Assembly: GCF_003293845.1 (NCBI RefSeq)
Contig: NZ_QLST01000006.1
Location: forward strand, 119,457-183,456
DNA length: 64,000 nt
Direction: 5' to 3'
Source of the DNA: Flavobacterium tibetense
GTDB taxonomy: Bacteria; Bacteroidota; Bacteroidia; Flavobacteriales; Flavobacteriaceae
The notes beneath the pieces were generated by a model. It worked only from the letters and a program-made list of their open reading frames with translations, did no database searches and had not been told where the DNA came from. The translations under genes and the position numbers were made by a program. Positions 17,406 to 26,435 of the stretch are shown piece after piece. How positions within the stretch are numbered: position 1 is the first letter of the stretch; each line of letters begins with the position of its first letter.

Positions 17406-20084
17406 CTACTCCTTAATAAACTTAGTATTTGCTGTTCCTTTATCTGTATTTACTTTTACGAAATAAATTCCTGAAGTTAAATTTGAGATGTCAACTCTAT
17501 TTGAAGTATTCGCAACCGCCATTACAATTTGCCCTAATTGATTGTAAATTTCCATTGAATTCACTATTAAATCTTGTTTAGATTGAATGTTTAAAACATC
17601 TTTTACAGGATTTGGATAGAGTGTAAAATAAGAACTAAATTCAAAACTTTGGTTATTCAATAATTGAACTGTTGTTGTATAATTGTTAGTGACTATTGGA
17701 AAATTATAATCAAAATAAATATTCACTTGATTACTAAATGTGTCACCAATAATTAATGTTGGTAATGTTTTAATTTTAAATAAAACATAGCCATCATTAG
17801 TAGCGTCATCAAAATCTAAATTGATGTTTTCAAAAATAAACTCTACTTTATTTCCACTAATTCTCGTAAAAAATTCATGACTACTATTTAACGGAACTAA
17901 AGTAGCAATATCAAATTTAGATGTATCAATCATATCTTTAACTACAATATTCTCTGCAAAATAAGTTCCCGTATTTTCAAAACGAATTAAATAATACACA
18001 TACTCTCCCACCATACTAGGCTCAATAGTTTCTCCTTGAAGACACGTTTTATCATTTGGATCGTATGAACCTACAACCGTTTGGTCTAAAGTAAATGTAT
18101 TATCAGCTGGCGTTTCATCAGTATTTGTAGTGGTAATTGTTGCTATATAATTCAAAACATCTCCATTGTTAACCGCCGGAGTTTCCATAGTAGAGTTTAC
18201 ATTGAAAGTAATTTCAATTTCTCTAGTTTCAAAAGGTTGTAAATTACTATAATCCCAAGTAAAACTATTTACAGCTGAGTTATTATAAACAGGAGTTGCA
18301 GAAACATAATCTAATCTAGTATCATCAAAAGTTAAACTTACTGAACCGTTTTCAACTTGATTTCCTTTGTTTCGATAAACCAATTTATAATCAGCATCAA
18401 AACCTGGCCTTGCAGGAGTTGTAGGTAAAACCATAACTTCAACATCAGATTTTATACCATTAGCAGTAACACAAAAATCTTGAATAAACGGACTTGCTTG
18501 TGTTGGGAAATCAACTGTAAAATTGGTTGGAGAAATATTAAAATAGGTTGGGTTTTCAGGATTGGGAGTAATTGTGTGGTTTCCAGCTTGAACTGGACTG
18601 TAATAATTTCCTGTTTGGTTTGCAATTAGTGAACCTGTATTTGCTCCGTCGGTAACTAAAAAATTTAAGTTAGAAAAATTGATATCTGAAACATCGCAGC
18701 CATTATTGTTTAAATCAAATTTTGTATTTCCTGAAATTTCATAGAAAACACCTCCAGGAACAAATGTACAATAGGTGTTTACATGACAATTAATATAATT
18801 ATATGCATTTATTTTTTGCTGTATCAAATCAATATCTTCATCGTCTGCACAGATATATTGCAAATTTTGATTGTAGGAAAAATCTAAAATTGTCCAAGAA
18901 TCATTATTGTTTTTAATATTTAAATTTGTAATTTGGTTTCCGTAACAAATCAAAGAATTTAAATTGTAACAATCTGAAACGTCTAAGTTAATCAATTCAT
19001 TATTTTCACAATTCAAAGTTTGCAAACTATTGGAACCTAATAAATTTAAATTTGTTAACATATTAAAATTGCAATCCAAAAATTGTAAATTATCTAACTC
19101 TGAAACATTCAATGTAGATAATTCATTAAAACCACAATTTAAAGTTCGTAAATTAATTAATCCAGAAAAATTTATATTTGCCAATTGATTATTGTAACAA
19201 TCTAAATTTTGAAGATTAGTCAAACCTGACAAATTTAAACTTGTTAATTGATTTTCAGAACATACCAGACTCTGCAAATTAGTTAAGCCAGACAAGTTTA
19301 AACTTGAAATAAAATTATTATTACAAAATACAAATTTTAAATTCAATAAATTAGAAAGATCTAAACTTGAAAGTTGATTATTAATTAAAGTCAATTCCCT
19401 TAAGTTTATTAAGGTAGATAAATCTATATTATTTATTGGATTGTTACCACAATTTAATTCTAATAAATTAATTGCATTTGAAACATTTAAACTTGTAATC
19501 TGATTATCATAACATTTTAAAATCTCTAAATTAATTAAATCCGAAACACTTAAAATAGTTATTTGATTATCAATACAATTCAATTTTTTTAAATTATTAA
19601 AACCCATAAGGTTTAAACTTGTTAATCGATTATATTTACAATCTAAATTTTGCAAGGCAAATAAACCAGAAATATTCAAATTCGTTAATTGATTTGAACC
19701 ACAACTTAAAACTTTTAAATTAGTTGAATTCGAGACATTTAAATTTACAACTTGATTACCCGTTAAATTCAAATAAATTAAATTAGTAAAATATTCAATT
19801 CCTGACATATCATCAATTGAATATAAAGAAACATCTAGCCATTTTATTGCTTGCGCTTCATCAACTTCAATCTCTCCATTATTATTTGTATCAATTTTGC
19901 TATATGAAGTAACTGACCATGAATCACTTAATACATCATAAACAGGTTCTTGAGTCGATGCTATTAGGTTATTAGTATTAGCTTCTAATAATTTTGCTTT
20001 AAAATAAACATCAGGAATATTCACAATCTGCGCATTACCAAAAAAACCAATAATCAAAAAGAATAAAAAGTAAAGTTTTTTCAT
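17406..20084 (-). CDS. Secreted leucine-rich-repeat protein with type IX secretion sorting domain
   Basis: This 892-residue protein starts with a signal peptide ending in FGNAQ. Residues of about 85-390 hold roughly 14 consecutive 21-residue LRR units of the pattern LxxLxCxxNQLTxLNLSGLTN, with a Cys at the sixth position of most units. A beta-sandwich region follows, containing SYDPNDK, typical of flavobacterial DUF7619-type surface proteins. The C-terminus (TLYPNPVKDVLNI, then SGIYFVKV and KFIKE) is a type A Por/T9SS sorting domain. Export by the type IX system and cell-surface attachment or release is therefore expected. Adhesion or protein binding is the usual guess for LRRs. Diverged direct repeats flank it. 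Confidence 0.9.
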   Translation of the reverse strand: MKKLYFLFFLIIGFFGNAQIVNIPDVYFKAKLLEANTNNLIASTQEPVYDVLSDSWSVTSYSKIDTNNNGEIEVDEAQAIKWLDVSLYSIDDMSGIEYFTNLIYLNLTGNQVVNLNVSNSTNLKVLSCGSNQLTNLNISGLFALQNLDCKYNRLTSLNLMGFNNLKKLNCIDNQITILSVSDLINLEILKCYDNQITSLNVSNAINLLELNCGNNPINNIDLSTLINLRELTLINNQLSSLDLSNLLNLKFVFCNNNFISSLNLSGLTNLQSLVCSENQLTSLNLSGLTNLQNLDCYNNQLANINFSGLINLRTLNCGFNELSTLNVSELDNLQFLDCNFNMLTNLNLLGSNSLQTLNCENNELINLDVSDCYNLNSLICYGNQITNLNIKNNNDSWTILDFSYNQNLQYICADDEDIDLIQQKINAYNYINCHVNTYCTFVPGGVFYEISGNTKFDLNNNGCDVSDINFSNLNFLVTDGANTGSLIANQTGNYYSPVQAGNHTITPNPENPTYFNISPTNFTVDFPTQASPFIQDFCVTANGIKSDVEVMVLPTTPARPGFDADYKLVYRNKGNQVENGSVSLTFDDTRLDYVSATPVYNNSAVNSFTWDYSNLQPFETREIEITFNVNSTMETPAVNNGDVLNYIATITTTNTDETPADNTFTLDQTVVGSYDPNDKTCLQGETIEPSMVGEYVYYLIRFENTGTYFAENIVVKDMIDTSKFDIATLVPLNSSHEFFTRISGNKVEFIFENINLDFDDATNDGYVLFKIKTLPTLIIGDTFSNQVNIYFDYNFPIVTNNYTTTVQLLNNQSFEFSSYFTLYPNPVKDVLNIQSKQDLIVNSMEIYNQLGQIVMAVANTSNRVDISNLTSGIYFVKVNTDKGTANTKFIKE

Positions 20085-20137
20085 TAAGGTACTTTTTTTG
20101 TAAAGAAAAAAAGAAAATTGATAAAAAAGAAATTTTT

Positions 20138-20212
20138 ACAAATATTTTCTTAATTGAAAGTAAAAGGTTTCGGAAATCCGATAGGTTTGTTAAACTAAAT
20201 ACATTTAGAACT
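20138..20212. repeat. Right copy of the diverged direct repeat flanking the LRR gene
   Basis: It begins with the same 16 nt ACAAATATTTTCTTAA as the left copy. It continues with AGGTTTCGGAAATCCGATAGG, a decayed palindrome arm pair (about 20165-20188), and ends ACTAAATACATTTAGAACT. Confidence 0.75.
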
Positions 20213-20224
20213 TTCTCGTTTTAG

Positions 20225-20239
20225 AAACCTGTCAGGTTT
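20225..20239. repeat. Solo half-unit of the REP-like palindrome
   Basis: AAACCTGTCAGGTTT is identical to the right arm of copies 1 and 2. It lies 27 bp before the DUF2520 gene. Confidence 0.8.
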
Positions 20240-20266
20240 ATCATTAAAATTTACTATTTTTACCCC

Positions 20267-21025
20267 ATGATTAAAGTAGTACTTTTAGGTTCAGGAAATG
20301 TAGCCCAACACTTAATAGAAGTGATGAAGAACGTGTCTTCTATTGATTTAGTTCAAGTTTTTGCTCGCAATTCGAACCAATTGAATCATTTACTTCCATC
20401 ATCAAAAATAGTTTCCGATTACCAAAAAATTGCAGCTGCTGATGTTTACATTATTTCGGTTTCTGATAATGCTATTGCTGAAGTTTCAGGGAAATTACCT
20501 TTTGATAATCGTTTGGTAGTGCATACTTCGGGTTCGTCGGATTTGTCTGTTTTGGATAATAAAAATAGAAAAGGTGTTTTTTATCCGCTACAAACATTTA
20601 CTAAAGGCAAAAAAGTCGACTTCACTCCTATTCCGATTTGCTTAGAAACTGAAAATGAACAAGATTACCAACTTTTGAAAAACCTTGGCAATTGCATTTC
20701 GAAAAAAGTATTCCAAATTAATTCGGAACAACGAAAAAGTTTGCATGTTGCCGCTGTTTTTGTTTGTAATTTTGTAAATCATTTGTATCAAATTGGAAAT
20801 AAAATTTGTGAAGCCAACCAAATTCCTTTCGAAGTTTTACATCCATTGATTCAAGAAACGGCTCAAAAGATTTTGGAATTAAAACCAAAAGAAGCACAAA
20901 CAGGTCCAGCTTTACGCAACGATACCAAAACCATTCAAAAACATTTGGATTTTTTATCCGATGAAAACTATACAACCATTTATAAACTTTTAACTCAATC
21001 CATACAAAATGGCAACAAGCTATAA
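20267..21025 (+). CDS. DUF2520 family Rossmann-fold protein
   Basis: This 252-residue protein has an N-terminal NAD(P)-binding motif (VLLGSGNVAQHL, residues about 4-15), the segment VHTSGSSDLSVL, and a helical C-terminal half, as in the ProC/DUF2520 dehydrogenase-like family. The reaction is not known. It overlaps the following KdsC-like gene by 17 bp, indicating translational coupling. This pair is commonly adjacent in flavobacteria, to my knowledge. A TATTTTTA box lies just upstream. Confidence 0.88.
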   Translation: MIKVVLLGSGNVAQHLIEVMKNVSSIDLVQVFARNSNQLNHLLPSSKIVSDYQKIAAADVYIISVSDNAIAEVSGKLPFDNRLVVHTSGSSDLSVLDNKNRKGVFYPLQTFTKGKKVDFTPIPICLETENEQDYQLLKNLGNCISKKVFQINSEQRKSLHVAAVFVCNFVNHLYQIGNKICEANQIPFEVLHPLIQETAQKILELKPKEAQTGPALRNDTKTIQKHLDFLSDENYTTIYKLLTQSIQNGNKL

Positions 21026-21536
21026 AGAACTCATGAACCAGATTACCACATTTATTTTTGATGTGGACGGCGTTTTAACCGATGGAACCATTCACGTAAC
21101 AGAAACTGGTGAAATGCTAAGAAACATGAATATCCGCGATGGTTATGCTATGAAAGCTGCCGTTGAAAATGGCTATACGGTTTGTATCATTTCGGGCGGA
21201 AAAAACGAAGGTGTTCGTGTGCGATTGAGAAATTTAGGCATTACCGATATTTATTTAGGTGTTTCCGATAAAGTAGAAACGTTTAAAGAATTCATCGATA
21301 TTTACAACATCAAACCCGAACAAGTGTTGTACATGGGCGATGATATCCCGGATTATCACGTCATGCAATTGGTAGGATTGCCAACGTGTCCACAAAACGC
21401 CGCTCCAGAAATTAAAGGTTTGAGCACGTATATTTCTCACATCGAAGGCGGAAAAGGTTGCGTTCGCGATGTCATCGAACAAGTAATGAAAGTACAAGGC
21501 AAATGGATGGAACATTTTGATGCACGATACGATTAA
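21009..21536 (+). CDS. kdsC: KdsC-like HAD phosphatase (3-deoxy-manno-octulosonate 8-phosphate phosphatase family)
   Basis: This 175-residue protein carries the capless HAD signature: motif I FDVDGVLTDG, motif II IISGG, and motif IV GDDIPDYHVM. The compact length and TDG after motif I match the C0-type KdsC group, which dephosphorylates KDO 8-phosphate in LPS core synthesis. Members can have other sugar-phosphate substrates, so the reaction is probable, not certain. Its start overlaps the DUF2520 gene. Confidence 0.85.
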   Translation: MATSYKELMNQITTFIFDVDGVLTDGTIHVTETGEMLRNMNIRDGYAMKAAVENGYTVCIISGGKNEGVRVRLRNLGITDIYLGVSDKVETFKEFIDIYNIKPEQVLYMGDDIPDYHVMQLVGLPTCPQNAAPEIKGLSTYISHIEGGKGCVRDVIEQVMKVQGKWMEHFDARYD

Positions 21537-21537
21537 A

Positions 21538-21565
21538 TGATGGATGTTGGAAGTTGGAAGTTGGA
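21538..21565 (+). repeat. Period-7 array after kdsC
   Basis: Four heptads in register starting 2 nt after the kdsC stop: TGATGGA, TGTTGGA, AGTTGGA, AGTTGGA. The rest of the 21537-21703 gap contains decayed CTCTGTGT/CTTCGTG words and, next to the following gene, two more heptads (TTGAAAC, TTAAAAC at 21676-21689). Confidence 0.7.
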
Positions 21566-21703
21566 ATCAACCTTACAGAAAGTAAAACGCCTCTGTGTAG
21601 CTCTTTCAACATAATCCAAATCAAAAAACTTCGTGGAACTCTGTGTAAAACTTCGTGAAACTTTGTGTTACAAACTTGAAACTTAAAACAAACAAAAAAC
21701 TAA

Positions 21704-22657
21704 ATGAAATACCTTAAACTCATTCGAATTCAAAACTTGTTATTGCTTGCTTTTATGCAGGTTTTATTTCGTTATACTTTTTTAAAAACAGCCACTTTTA
21801 CGACTTTAACAAGCACGAATAACTTTTTAGCATTATCGCATTTTCAGTTTTTCTTATTGGTATTGGCAACGGTTTGTATTGCTGCTGCTGGTTATGTAAT
21901 TAATGACATTGTAGATCAAACGACTGATGAAATTGCAAAAAAACGTATCGTGGGTAAAACCATTTCAGAAAGTACGGCTTACAATTTATATGTAGCTTTG
22001 AATTTAATTGGTGTTGGAAGTGGATTTTATATTTCCAATGTGATTCAAAAACCAAGTTTTGCCGCTTTATTTATCTTTACAGCAGCTATTTTATATATTT
22101 ATGCTACTTGGTTGAAACAAATTGCTATTGTTGGGAATATCGTTGTCGCTTTAGTTTTATCCTTTAGTATCTTGATTTTAGGAATTTTCGATTTAGTACC
22201 ATCTACTCACGAAGGAAATGAAATTTGGGAAGGAAATAAAGTCCAAATGCGAAGAGTTTTCAGTATTTTAACCGATTATGCCATTTTTGCTTTTATCATC
22301 AATTTCTTAAGAGAATTAGTCAAAGATATTGAAGATACCGATGCTGATTATGCCAGCGGAATAGCGACCTTACCAGTTTTGATTGGTAAAAGCAGAACCA
22401 TAAAAATTGTTTTTGGTTTATCGTTTTTACCCATAATTCTGTTGGTTTTCTATATGAACAATAATCTAGCCAATTACGATTATGCCGTTTATTATTTCTT
22501 GCTTTTCATTATTGCTCCTTTGTTGTTTTTTACCATCAAATCATGGTCAGCCAAAACACAAAAGGATTTTACTAATTTGAGTTTATTATTGAAAATCATT
22601 TTATTTTTTGGAATACTTTCAATTGCTGTAATTACATATTCAATTCCTAATGCTTAG
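21704..22657 (+). CDS. UbiA-family prenyltransferase (geranylgeranylglycerol-phosphate geranylgeranyltransferase-like)
   Basis: This 317-residue, highly hydrophobic protein has about eight membrane segments and two Asp-rich motifs that bind Mg-diphosphate: NDIVDQTTDEIAKKR (around residue 66) and DIEDTDADYASG (around residue 210). UbiA enzymes attach prenyl chains to small acceptors such as quinone rings or glycerol phosphate. Flavobacterial members of this length are usually annotated as geranylgeranylglycerol-phosphate transferases. The acceptor cannot be read from sequence. It overlaps the Maf gene by 8 bp. Confidence 0.9.
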   Translation: MKYLKLIRIQNLLLLAFMQVLFRYTFLKTATFTTLTSTNNFLALSHFQFFLLVLATVCIAAAGYVINDIVDQTTDEIAKKRIVGKTISESTAYNLYVALNLIGVGSGFYISNVIQKPSFAALFIFTAAILYIYATWLKQIAIVGNIVVALVLSFSILILGIFDLVPSTHEGNEIWEGNKVQMRRVFSILTDYAIFAFIINFLRELVKDIEDTDADYASGIATLPVLIGKSRTIKIVFGLSFLPIILLVFYMNNNLANYDYAVYYFLLFIIAPLLFFTIKSWSAKTQKDFTNLSLLLKIILFFGILSIAVITYSIPNA

Positions 22658-23240
22658 AGAAAAATTACTAGACAAACGCATCATTCTAGCTTCAGGTTCG
22701 CCAAGAAGGCAACAGTTTTTACGCGAATTGGATATCGACTTTACAATCCAAATCAAAGAAGTTGAAGAAATTTATCCCAATGATTTACAAGCTTCGGAAA
22801 TCACAATATTCTTGGCAGAATTAAAAGCTAATGCATTCGATTTATTGGAAGAAAATGAAATCCTAATTACCAGTGATACTATCGTTTGGCACGAAAACAA
22901 AGCATTAGGAAAACCTAAAGATGCTCAAGATGCTTTTGAAATGTTACAATCACTTTCTGGAAAAACACATGAAGTAATCACTTCCGTTTGTTTTAAAACC
23001 AAAAACTCATTGGAAACCATAACAGAAACAACAAAAGTGACATTTAATTCGTTATCTGATGAAGCCATTCGTTATTACATTGAAACATACAAACCTTTCG
23101 ATAAAGCTGGTTCTTATGGCATTCAAGAATGGATTGGACTTGTTGGAATTGCAAAAATTGAAGGTTCTTATACCAATGTAGTGGGACTTCCCGTTGATAA
23201 AGTATGTAAAAAACTAATTCATTATGCTGAAATTAATTGA
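22650..23240 (+). CDS. Maf-like nucleoside triphosphate pyrophosphatase
   Basis: This 196-residue protein has the Maf signature ASGSPRRQQFL near the N-terminus, the conserved SDTIVWHENKALGKP segment and DKAGSYGIQEW. Maf proteins hydrolyse non-canonical or canonical NTPs (dTTP/UTP or modified nucleotides) to monophosphates, acting as house-cleaning enzymes and affecting septation. It overlaps both neighbours, by 8 bp upstream and 17 bp downstream, in a tight operon. Confidence 0.94.
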   Translation: MLREKLLDKRIILASGSPRRQQFLRELDIDFTIQIKEVEEIYPNDLQASEITIFLAELKANAFDLLEENEILITSDTIVWHENKALGKPKDAQDAFEMLQSLSGKTHEVITSVCFKTKNSLETITETTKVTFNSLSDEAIRYYIETYKPFDKAGSYGIQEWIGLVGIAKIEGSYTNVVGLPVDKVCKKLIHYAEIN

Positions 23241-23760
23241 TAATCCGTACTTAATAGAGGAAATAATTACCCTAATTACTTTGGTAACTTATTTTATTTC
23301 TAAAGCATTAACCGTCAAAATAGTAAGACGTTTTGCAAAATCTAATGAAGTTTTAGAGCACAGAGCTAATTTGGTAATCAAATACATCAATTTACTAATT
23401 GGTATGCTTGCCTTATTTACTATAATTATTGCTTGGGGTGTTAAAAAAGACCAAATATTATTATTTATTTCATCTGTTTTTGCTGTTGTTGGTGTAGCTT
23501 CTTTTGCTCAATGGTCGATATTAAGTAATATTACAGCAGGAATCGTCTTGTTTTTTTCTTATCCATTTAAAATTGGTGATAAGATTAGAATTCACGATAA
23601 AGATTTTCCAATCGAAGCCGAAATTGAAGATATCAAAGCATTCTATATCTTATTAAAAAGTAATGAAGGTGAATTAATTACATTTCCAAATAACTTATTG
23701 ATGCAAAAAGGAATTTCAATAGTAAATGAACCTATTGAGCGTAGCGAATTTACAGACTAA
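23224..23760 (+). CDS. Small MscS-like mechanosensitive channel domain protein
   Basis: This 178-residue protein has about three hydrophobic segments followed by the MscS pore helix and beta-domain: VGVASFAQWSILSNITAG (pore-lining region, about residue 92-110), then YPFKIGDKIRIHD and FPNNLLMQKGI. It lacks the C-terminal cytoplasmic domain of full MscS, ending soon after the beta-domain, so it is a minimal version. It may gate osmotic release. It overlaps Maf by 17 bp and is followed by a clear terminator. Confidence 0.88.
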   Translation: MLKLIDNPYLIEEIITLITLVTYFISKALTVKIVRRFAKSNEVLEHRANLVIKYINLLIGMLALFTIIIAWGVKKDQILLFISSVFAVVGVASFAQWSILSNITAGIVLFFSYPFKIGDKIRIHDKDFPIEAEIEDIKAFYILLKSNEGELITFPNNLLMQKGISIVNEPIERSEFTD

Positions 23761-23782
23761 ATCAATTGATAAAAAACTGTTA

Positions 23783-23811
23783 AAAAAGGAAGTCTAAAAA
23801 GCTTCCTTTTT
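23783..23811 (+). terminator. Rho-independent terminator after the MscS-like gene
   Basis: A 10-bp stem AAAAAGGAAG / CTTCCTTTTT with a 9-nt loop is followed by a T-rich run. It ends the prenyltransferase-Maf-MscS operon. Confidence 0.85.
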
Positions 23812-23821
23812 CTTTATTGTT

Positions 23822-23829
23822 TACTTTTG
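23822..23829 (+). promoter_or_regulatory. Candidate -7 box of the PIG-L gene
   Basis: TACTTTTG matches TAnnTTTG and ends 17 nt before the chosen ATG at 23847. It supports that start over the frame-extending codon at 23817. Confidence 0.45.
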
Positions 23830-23846
23830 AGTCCAAACCTAAACCA

Positions 23847-26285
23847 ATGAAACTAAAATACTGTTTTATACTACTATTTTTTATTACCAAAATAGTTGCC
23901 CAAACACCAACAAAACCAAATAGTACTGAAATCTACGAGCAAATTCAAAAACTCAATTTCCTAGGAAAAGTGTTGTACGTTGCGGCACATCCTGATGATG
24001 AAAATACACGGTTAATCACTTATTTATCCAATTATTATCATGCAAATACCGCTTATTTATCGTTAACTCGTGGTGATGGCGGTCAAAATTTAATTGGTCC
24101 AGAACTCAAAGAAAAATTAGGCGCTATCAGAACACAAGAACTTTTAGCAGCCCGAAAAATCGATGGTGGAACGCAGTTTTTTACCCGTGCCAATGACTTC
24201 GGATATAGTAAAGAACCCAACGAAACTTTCGCTATTTGGAACAAAAAAGAAGTTTTAGAAGATGTTATACAAGTAATTGAAAACTTCCAACCGGATATTG
24301 TAATCAACCGTTTCAATCACAGAACTCCAGGAACTACACACGGACATCACACAGCATCCGCAATTTTGAGTTTAGAAGCGTATGAAACTGTAAAATTTCA
24401 ACCGAAACGTATTTTCTTCAATACATCTTGGTGGTTTTATGGCTCAGAAGAAAATTTCAATAAAGCCGATAAATCCAAATTACTCACTTTCAATGCCAAT
24501 GTTTATTATCCGTTAAAAGGAAAAAGCAATCACGAAATCGCTGCGTTAAGCCGAAGTCAACACAAATGTCAAGGCTTTGGAACTTTGGGAAGTCGTGGTG
24601 AAGATTTAGAATATTTAGAATTACTAAAAGGAACATTACCACCAAAAGACAACCTTTTCGAAGGAATAGAAACTTCATGGAAACGCGTAAATGGTGGCGA
24701 TAACATTGCAAAAATTTTACTTCCAATAGAGAACAACTTCAATTTCCAAAATCCGTCAATTCATATTCCAGAATTAATTAAAGCATATAAACTCATCCAA
24801 AAACTAGAAGATAATCATTGGAAAAACATCAAATCTAACGAAATTAAAGCGATAATCGAAAATTGTTTAGGTTTGTTTTTGGAAGGAATTGCTTCAACAG
24901 AAATCGCCACACGAAACAGCGAAATCGAAATTAATTTGGAAGCTATTAATCGCAGTGGAATCAATGTGAAATTGGAAAATATTTCACTTTTAAACCAAGA
25001 AAAAATTACTGTAAACCAATTACTTAAAAATAACGAAAAGTTTAGTAAATCGGTTCCGTTTGTAATTAACAAAAACATTCCGTATTCCAATTTATACTGG
25101 CTAAACGAAAAACAACAAGACGGTTTATACACCGTTTCTGATAAAAACTTGCGTAATTTACCTGAAGTTGCGCTTCCGTTTCCGATAATTTTTGAATTAA
25201 GTATTGAAAATGAATCGTTTACATTTACAAAAAATCTAGCATTCAAGAAAAATGAACCTGATTTTGGTGAAACGTATAGTCCGTTTGTAGTAGCTCCCAA
25301 GTTTTCCTTGCAATTTTTGAATAAAGTAGCAATTTTCAACGCCAATCAATCCAAAGAAATTCAAGTAAAAGTAACTGCTTTCGAAAATAATGCCAAAGGA
25401 ATTTTAAAATTAAACCTTCCAGCTTCTTGGCAAATTTCTCCACAAGAAATTCCAGTTTCCATTGGAACAAAAGGTGAAACTAAAACGTTTACTTTTAGCG
25501 TAACTTCTTCCAAAAATGAAGAAAATTTGCAGATTTTAGCCCAAATTCAATCAGAAAACAGCATTTTCAATCAAGAAGTCACACAAATCAAATACAATCA
25601 TATTCCAACCCAAACCTTATTAGAAGCCTCAGAAGCTAAATTTGTGAATTTGAACATCAAAACCAAAGGAAAAAACATTGGTTATGTCATGGGCGCTGGA
25701 GATGAAGTGGGAAAATATTTAGAAAATTTAAATTACAAAATTACGTATTTGGAAGCCAAAGATTTAGAGAGCAATTCCATCCAACAATTTGATGCGATTA
25801 TTCTTGGAATTCGTGCTTTTAATGTGGTAAATGAATTGAAATTTAAGAACAAAATCTTGTTTGATTATGTGAAAAATGGCGGAAATGTTATCGTGCAATA
25901 CAACACTACTAATAATTTGGTAACCAAAGAAATTGCGCCATTTGAATTGAAAATTTCAAGAGACAGAGTAACAGAAGAAGATGCTCCAGTTGCGTTTTTA
26001 AGTCCAAAACATCCCGTTTTAAACCAACCAAATCTAATTACCAATCAAGATTTTGACGGCTGGATTCAGGAACGCGGTTTGTATTTCCCAAATGAATGGA
26101 GTAACGAATTTATTCCTATCTTAGCCATGAATGACAAAGGCGAATCACCATCAAAAGGTAGTTTATTGGTAGCCAAACACGGAAAAGGCAATTACATTTA
26201 CACCGGTTTATCCTTTTTTAGAGAATTACCAGAAGGCGTTAGCGGCGCCTACAAATTGCTAGCGAATTTGATTGCATTGGAGTGA
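23847..26285 (+). CDS. Large secreted PIG-L family deacetylase with C-terminal amidotransferase-like region
   Basis: I start at the ATG at 23847 because the product then begins MKLKYCFILLFFITKIVAQ, a signal peptide. The frame opens 10 codons earlier. The result is about 812 residues. The N-terminal 250 residues hold the zinc LmbE/PIG-L core (AAHPDDENTRLI and GTTHGHHTAS). Long beta-rich middle domains follow, and residues from about 620 resemble a glutamine-amidotransferase-like or ThuA-like Rossmann fold (ILGIRAFN, YVKNGGNVIVQYN). It probably deacetylates an N-acetylated sugar conjugate outside the cytoplasm. The substrate is unknown. Confidence 0.88.
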   Translation: MKLKYCFILLFFITKIVAQTPTKPNSTEIYEQIQKLNFLGKVLYVAAHPDDENTRLITYLSNYYHANTAYLSLTRGDGGQNLIGPELKEKLGAIRTQELLAARKIDGGTQFFTRANDFGYSKEPNETFAIWNKKEVLEDVIQVIENFQPDIVINRFNHRTPGTTHGHHTASAILSLEAYETVKFQPKRIFFNTSWWFYGSEENFNKADKSKLLTFNANVYYPLKGKSNHEIAALSRSQHKCQGFGTLGSRGEDLEYLELLKGTLPPKDNLFEGIETSWKRVNGGDNIAKILLPIENNFNFQNPSIHIPELIKAYKLIQKLEDNHWKNIKSNEIKAIIENCLGLFLEGIASTEIATRNSEIEINLEAINRSGINVKLENISLLNQEKITVNQLLKNNEKFSKSVPFVINKNIPYSNLYWLNEKQQDGLYTVSDKNLRNLPEVALPFPIIFELSIENESFTFTKNLAFKKNEPDFGETYSPFVVAPKFSLQFLNKVAIFNANQSKEIQVKVTAFENNAKGILKLNLPASWQISPQEIPVSIGTKGETKTFTFSVTSSKNEENLQILAQIQSENSIFNQEVTQIKYNHIPTQTLLEASEAKFVNLNIKTKGKNIGYVMGAGDEVGKYLENLNYKITYLEAKDLESNSIQQFDAIILGIRAFNVVNELKFKNKILFDYVKNGGNVIVQYNTTNNLVTKEIAPFELKISRDRVTEEDAPVAFLSPKHPVLNQPNLITNQDFDGWIQERGLYFPNEWSNEFIPILAMNDKGESPSKGSLLVAKHGKGNYIYTGLSFFRELPEGVSGAYKLLANLIALE

Positions 26286-26293
26286 TGATAGGT

Positions 26294-26378
26294 GATGGAT
26301 GATGGATGATGGATGATGGATGATGGATGTATGGATGATGGATGATGGATGATGGATGATGGATGATGGATGATGGAA
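26294..26378 (+). repeat. Tandem heptanucleotide GATGGAT, about 12 units
   Basis: Five perfect GATGGAT units (26294-26328), one 8-nt variant (26329-26336), five perfect units (26337-26371) and a final GATGGAA. It starts just after the PIG-L stop codon. It is the longest and least diverged heptad array here. Confidence 0.95.
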
Positions 26379-26385
26379 GTGTCAA

Positions 26386-26434
26386 CTTGAAACTTGAAAC
26401 CAAAAACAACAAACCATAAACAACAAACTATAAA
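26386..26434 (+). repeat. Period-7 array before the microprotein start
   Basis: Seven units in exact register: CTTGAAA twice, CCAAAAA, CAACAAA, CCATAAA, CAACAAA, CTATAAA. The array ends 1 nt before the ATG at 26436. Confidence 0.85.
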
Positions 26435-26435
26435 A

